From Albula goreensis (lineage: Eukaryota; Chordata; Actinopteri; Albuliformes; Albulidae): DNA of 64,000 nucleotides. The notes under the pieces were generated by a model. It was not told where the DNA came from and searched no databases. It saw only the letters and a program-made list of their open reading frames with translations. Numbering within the stretch: the first letter of the stretch is position 1; each line of letters starts with the position of its first letter. The stretch lies in the NCBI GenBank assembly GCA_022829145.1, contig CM040747.1:33868052-33932051 (forward strand), read 5' to 3'. A program made the translations under genes and the position numbers. Positions 59,101-64,000 of this stretch are shown here, one piece after another.

Positions 59101-62100
59101 TTTTTAACGAAAATTTTGCGAAAATGGTTGTTTTTTTAAATCAGATTTTGAAGTATTTTCAGATTTCAACCGAACATATTCACGGTGATTTATTTTCACA
59201 TTTATTTCCGGCTCATCCTTGGTCTTCCTTGTGTGTACCTGGTTTCTGGGCATACCTTAGTTGCTCCAGGTGTGGAGGTTACCTGTGTGATGTGCGTCTC
59301 CCCGCTGCAGCCCACCCTGAGACAATCGACAGCCGCACCCGCAAGCAGCAGACCCCCCTGCTCCTGGCTGCAGCAGCAGAACGAACGGGCTGCATTCAGC
59401 ACCTTCTGGAGATGGGGGCAGATCCCAACATCCCCAACAAGGATGGAGAGACTCCCCTCTACAAAGGTAAAGCGTCACTGTGCCGGAGGTCCAGATTCTG
59501 GGTAAATTCATCTATCTTACAGAGTGTGGTACAGCTACAATATGATCTATGATTGTCCAGCCACCATTTTACATTAGAATAGGACAAGCCTTTACCTGTA
59601 CTTGTGTCATGACTGTGTTTCCAAGTTTAGCATGCTCTCCTAAACATTCACCTACCACCAGCTTGTGAGAAAGAGAACCCAGAAAATGTGGCGATACTCC
59701 TTAACCGCGGAGCCCTGGTGAACAAGCCCTGCTTGCAGGGCTGGACAGCATTGCATGAGGCTGTGTGCCGCGACAACGTGGAGATCTGCGAGATGCTGGT
59801 GAGGGCCGGCGCCAGGCTCGGCGCCACCAACATGTACGGCATCACTCCGCTCTTCATCGCTGCCCAGAGTGGAAGAGATAAAGCCCTCCTCTTCCTTATC
59901 AAGAAAGGTGAGAGCTGAGATGCCATATTCCATGCAAGCTCTACGCAGGCTGTTTATAGCTCCGAGATTAAAGTGAAGTGGCTTTAGATGTGATTGCTGC
60001 AGGACCAGATGTATACATAGGTTGCACTCCATGTATGTTTCTTGTTTGTTTCACATTTTAAATAAACTGGCGATTCCCCCAAGTTAGCTGGAGGAGAAGA
60101 TGTACGCGCAGCTTTCATGCTTGCTCTTTGTAGCCAAGCTAATAGGCTCTATTTCGGCTATCTGTCGCTTCCATTTTCCAAATAAACTGTGTTCGTTGTA
60201 GGCGCGGATATCAACACCCAGGCGAATGACGGGGCCACGGCTCTTTATGAAGCCAGTAAGAACGGCCATGAGGAGATCGTGGAGCTCCTGCTGTCCCAGA
60301 ATGCAGATCCCAACGTAGCGACCAAAGCCGGTTTCCTGCCTCTGCACATCGCAGCCCAGCGGGGGAATGATGGGTAAGGACAGCAACGATATTCTTAAAA
60401 ATCATACTAATGATTATAAATTCTGTTTCGATTGTGTTTTTTACTTTTCTGAAGGCCTTTTTCAGTGAAGTAGCAGGCTCATGTCAAGCATCACCAAAGT
60501 GCAGCACCTACAGTGGTATAAAATCTCCACTTATCAGCTGAGGTGGACATGAAGGGTGCTCCTTCAAAGCCATTTGCACCCATGTTCAAGTCTAACTGAA
60601 AGCCAGCGCGCCCCGGTTCAAGTCACATAAGAACTGCAGTGGCCCAAAGCCATACAATAGATTTCTTGCCTCTTCTTAACTGTCAATAAAAGTGGAAAAA
60701 TCACAAACTGTGATATAATCAAAGTATATAAAAGATCTACATTTCTGCAGGTTAAGAGTCAGTGTTGCAACTGCGACAAACATTTCAGAATGAGAAGCTC
60801 AGCCAAAAAAAAAAAAATGATTAAATCAGACACTCAGAGCTGGTGAGAGAAATGAGTATGACTAAAAACAGAACTTTTTATCACATATGCAACACTTTGT
60901 TGAGGTGAATGTCCAAATCTTCAACAGCCAACCTGATGGGTGTGTTTTTGCCCTTTGAGCTCCTAATGACCCCATCCCCCCCATCCCCCATCCATCCAGA
61001 ATCGTGTCCATGCTGATTCCCGTCACCAGCAAGGCCCGGGTGCGTCGCAGTGGCATTAGCCCCATCCATCTAGCTGCCGAACGCAACAAGGATGAGGTCC
61101 TGGAGACCCTGATCGACGCAGGCTACGACGTCAACGCCACGCTATCTCACGATCGCTCCACGATGTACGAGGACCGCCGCAGCACAGCGCTGTACTTCGC
61201 TGTCGTCAACAACAACACCGATGCCACCGAGATGCTCCTGGATGCAGGTGCCGACCCCAACCTGGACACCTTCAGCCCACTGCTGGTGGCCCTGAGGCAG
61301 GGCTCGTTTCAGACGGTCACACTTCTGGTGGAACATGGTGCCGATGTTAATTCCGTTCTGCCCACCCATCCCACTTCTTTCCCTGGCACCGTTTTGTTCT
61401 GCATGAAGTACCTGTCCTTGCTCAAGTACCTGATGGACAATGGCTGTGATGCTTTGTCCTGTTTCCAGTGCCAATATGGCAGCATCCCACACCCGCCCCT
61501 CAAGATGACTCGCCATAGGGACGACCGGGATGACATAGGCAAGAGCCCCCCAAAGTTCCCGTTCAGGTAGGGATGCCAGTGCTCAGTTATGCTGGTTGAA
61601 ATGGTGCGGATGATTTGCTTTGGAAGAATTCCTTATTTTTCCTTTCATATCTTTCCTGCAAGTTTTGTGAGATAATTTCTTCAGAAAAGAACTCTTGTTG
61701 GGCCGGACCCATCATCGACGTACTCCTGGACTACGTTGGCAATGTGCAGCTATGTTCCAGACTCCTCGAACATCTGGACAGCTATGAGGACTGGGCTGTC
61801 ATCAAAGAGAAATCAGGTGAACACGCACACGTACATTGTTTGCAGTTATAGAAGTTGTGAGCTGTTTCTGTTAGATATCGAGCCATTCTTCAAGAAAGAA
61901 AGCCTCCAGTTCTTTGATAGACGATGACACTCTGTTCCAGAACTTTCCATAAATGTCACACAAATGCAATTGTCCATATGCAGCTGTAGGTTTTTAGACC
62001 TGCCTTTCGAATCATTTTCAAATCAACAGAGATATTTATTTCAAAATATTTCAAGATACACTGCACAACACTAAACTACTGTAAAAATATGCCTTCACTA

Positions 62101-63646
62101 TCCCCCAAACATCGTTTCCATCCTCCTCTGGATGGTGTACACTTTTGCTAGCTAGTACTGCTAGTACTACTGAACACATCATTAAGCCACTTCACTCATT
62201 GAACCAATGCAAGTGACTTCTTCGTTCCCTGGTTTGGTTTGTGTCTATTACATGATACCTATCATATTACAAAAATGTGTTTCTAAATGTTATCTACGGC
62301 TGAGGGATGTGGATAGCATTTGTAAATATATTTGGCTAACCTACTTAAGTATCCATAGGATTAAGGATGCAAAGCTCACACAGAAATAAGCGTGGCAGTG
62401 ATCCAGCGGGCATAGGGATCTAGCTGTTCTTCTTGGCAACCCCTCACTAATTACACATTCCGTCGAGGGAATGGGAGACCACGTGCGTGTGTCCCCCGGT
62501 GCCCCCTTTGCAGAATCATGCGCTGCGGTTAGCGGGGCTACGCTTACTACAATGTCTAGACGCTGCTGGCGAACTGCTGCCATCACCCACTCCCCTGGCT
62601 ATCGGGCTGCTCACATGCTTTGACCTCTACCTCAGGCAATGGTACTGTAGGTCACGGGTACTGGTGTGGGGTGCTTTGTCATGGGTCTCAGTGCATTGAC
62701 ATACAGGGGCGTTGAGGCAGACACATGAACAGGGTAGTTATATTCCACCCCTCAGCTGCTGCATTTCATACAGAGTTCTGGCTAAACTTTTGTCTATGTG
62801 TACTGAGAGGTGTACCATGTAGTGTGGAGTGTTGAGGGAAGCTATAGTTTCGATTTGCCAACCACCAAAGCAACATGCACCCTGTTCCTGCTGAATGGCT
62901 GAAGCTAAGCTTAGTACTTGGATGGGGGACCACCTTGGAAAATACAGTTGCTGCAGGAAGTGGTGTTAGTGGGTCAGCAGGGGATTGTCTTCCATGTGAC
63001 AGGGACACTGCGCCGTAGGAGGTGCCTTCCTTCAGACGAGACACTAAACAGACTTTCTACTGACTCACTGTGGTCATTACAAGATCCCTTGGCGCTTATT
63101 GCAGAGTTAGGGGTTCCCCTACATCTTGGCAAAATTCCCAACCTGACTCAGTTTCCATCTGGTCATTTAATTATCCCACAGTTTAATGAACTAAGTGTTT
63201 CTTTGCCTTTTCTCCTGATAAAAGCTGATCAGTGGTGCATGTTCTGGTGCAAAATGGAGGCATACATCATCCACTTAGATGCTATTATTGTTATTATACA
63301 CTAGTAACCATCATCAGAGTACATCAGGCTAATTTTTATTCACTAAATTAAAATTCAGGAAATATACATAATTTGATGCTTTACCCACTTTACTCTCTGC
63401 CCTAACTTTTGGTTACGTCTTGAATGTACAGGGGGAAAAAACCCTGAAACTGGCAACCCTGATTGAGTGCTTCACTATAACTCCATTTCCTTTTTTTTCC
63501 CAGCATTGCCACGCCCCCTGATGCACATGTGCAGGCTGACAATCCGCAGCCAGGTGGGATATAAGAGACTCAAGCACCTGGACACCCTGCCCCTCCCACA
63601 GCGATTAATCAAGTACCTATCCATTGATCGCTCCCATGTCTATTAA
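56103..63646 (+). CDS. asb2: Ankyrin repeat and SOCS box protein 2, tandem copy 2 (one apparent frameshift)
   Basis: Nine coding exons: 56103-56404, 58249-58389, 58717-58883, 59311-59466, 59662-59907, 60202-60373, 61000-61566, 61663-61816 and 63504-63646 (TAA). Phases equal those of copy 1 and the intact length would be about 682 residues. Exon 1 starts MATTSVSISG, then YSLYSGLS and a ubiquitin-interacting motif (DELIQLAVERSLADA). Exon 2 ends in the shared WRRYDGS motif. Ankyrin repeats follow (GWTPLHEAAFYG, GADPNIPNKDGETPLYK, GWTALHEAVCRDNVEICEML). The last exon holds a BC box (PLMHMCRLTI) and Cul5 box (LPLPQRLIKYL), so it should act as a Cullin-5 substrate receptor. Exon 7 is one base shorter than in copy 1: gaggagcc there, aagagcc here at 61541. 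Joined to exon 8, the shifted frame stops at 61673-61675, removing the SOCS box. The single-base loss may be an assembly error. Exons 6-8 are nearly identical to copy 1; the others are not. Confidence 0.9.
56405..58248. other. asb2 copy 2 intron 1
   Basis: No exon seen. A - strand frame at 57516-57776 (MARKSVLQNFFSFRIY) hints at a worn retroelement but lacks any catalytic motif. The GC-richer stretch 57230-57500 has no gene signature. Confidence 0.4.
61817..63503. other. asb2 copy 2 last intron
   Basis: The intron between the two SOCS-box exons. Its 3' half holds a 5S-derived SINE (listed separately); the remainder is AT-rich and without recognised features. Confidence 0.5.
62850..63195 (+). 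mobile_element. 5S rRNA-derived SINE (SINE3-type)
   Basis: The head resembles 5S rRNA: gccaaccacc near 62858, gaagctaagc at 62901-62910, ttagtacttggatgggggac at 62911-62930 and ttgctgcagg at about 62948, matching the internal promoter region with about 14 bases deleted after gaagctaagc. The body has the core ccttcagacgagacactaaa, gtggtcattacaagatccc and ggcgcttattgcagagttag, known from 5S-headed fish SINEs (SINE3/Deu type). It is diverged and therefore probably old. Confidence 0.8.
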
Positions 63647-64000
63647 TAATCCTAAATTACAGACATAAACCACATAGCTGTTGCTGTGAAGAATCGGTTT
63701 ACAGTTTCACAGATGGAAATACTTAGCTTGCGTCATCTTCTTTGAATTTAAAGAATAGATGTAAAGTATGGCTGCGGTGAAAGCTGTACAATAATAAACC
63801 ACACAAAACATAGAAAAAGCATGTTTAAGTATTTAAGTAACCCTTTCAAATATTGCCATGCTTTCCATTCCAATTTTTGAGCATGTTTTTCATTTTGCGA
63901 CAATGTTTGATAGACAATTATTGCAATAGTAATGATTTACCTTAAGTATCGTAAACCTTCTGTCAAAGTTAAGGAATTGGGCAGGAAGAGAGACAAACCA
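63647..64000. other. 3' UTR of asb2 copy 2 to the window edge
   Basis: AT-rich, no coding exon. AATAAA at 63793-63798 is the likely poly(A) signal, 147 bp after the stop codon. Confidence 0.55.
63793..63798 (+). promoter_or_regulatory. Candidate asb2 copy 2 poly(A) signal
   Basis: AATAAA within acaataataaaccacaca, close after the stop codon. The resulting 3' UTR would be much shorter than in copy 1. Confidence 0.5.

Overview
This window looks like nuclear DNA of a ray-finned fish, probably a teleost; the lineage is not resolved. The genes have vertebrate GT-AG introns. The introns hold fish-type dispersed repeats: a 5S-rRNA-headed SINE, a Tc1-like fossil and several fold-back MITEs. The protein-coding content matches known vertebrate families exon by exon. 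All gene models come from reading frames, splice phases and remembered family motifs; no database search was run.

Layout: (1) 1-8.6 kb is mostly non-coding, with a 335-bp inverted-repeat element, a 26-bp minisatellite (6.13-6.98 kb) and a SINE-like element. (2) 8.64-10.50 kb, + strand: the two 3' coding exons of a gene resembling human C14orf180/NRAC, whose first exon was not found. (3) 13.46-16.58 kb, - strand: a complete four-exon tmem179, convergent with the NRAC-like gene. Their poly(A) signals face each other about 30 bp apart near 12.1 kb. (4) 18.26-21.34 kb, + strand: a complete three-exon peripherin-2/ROM1-family photoreceptor tetraspanin, divergent from tmem179. (5) 26.04-30.10 kb, + strand: a complete four-coding-exon clade-A serpin, closest in my reading to serpina10, with a 16-bp minisatellite in its last intron and an unusual reactive-centre loop. 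(6) 30.1-40.0 kb: gene-poor DNA with two minisatellites and a hairpin. (7) 40.07-50.57 kb and 56.10-63.65 kb, + strand: two tandem asb2 paralogues (UIM, ankyrin repeats, SOCS box), nine coding exons each with matching phases.

The asb2 pair is the most interesting part. Most exons have diverged strongly, but the ankyrin exon 6 and the block of exons 7-8 are nearly identical in DNA, including silent sites and flanking intron, which points to gene conversion. Each copy also carries one apparent 1-nt frameshift, in different exons, so each reads as broken unless the assembly is wrong. Both copies have a MEF2/TATA-like TTATAAATAG element upstream, and in copy 2 it lies next to a CAGCTG E-box, which suits a muscle gene.

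The neighbourhood NRAC-tmem179 and serpina10-asb2 recalls gene pairs on human chromosome 14q32 and supports the assignments. No CRISPR array, bacterial operon or convincing new gene system was seen.
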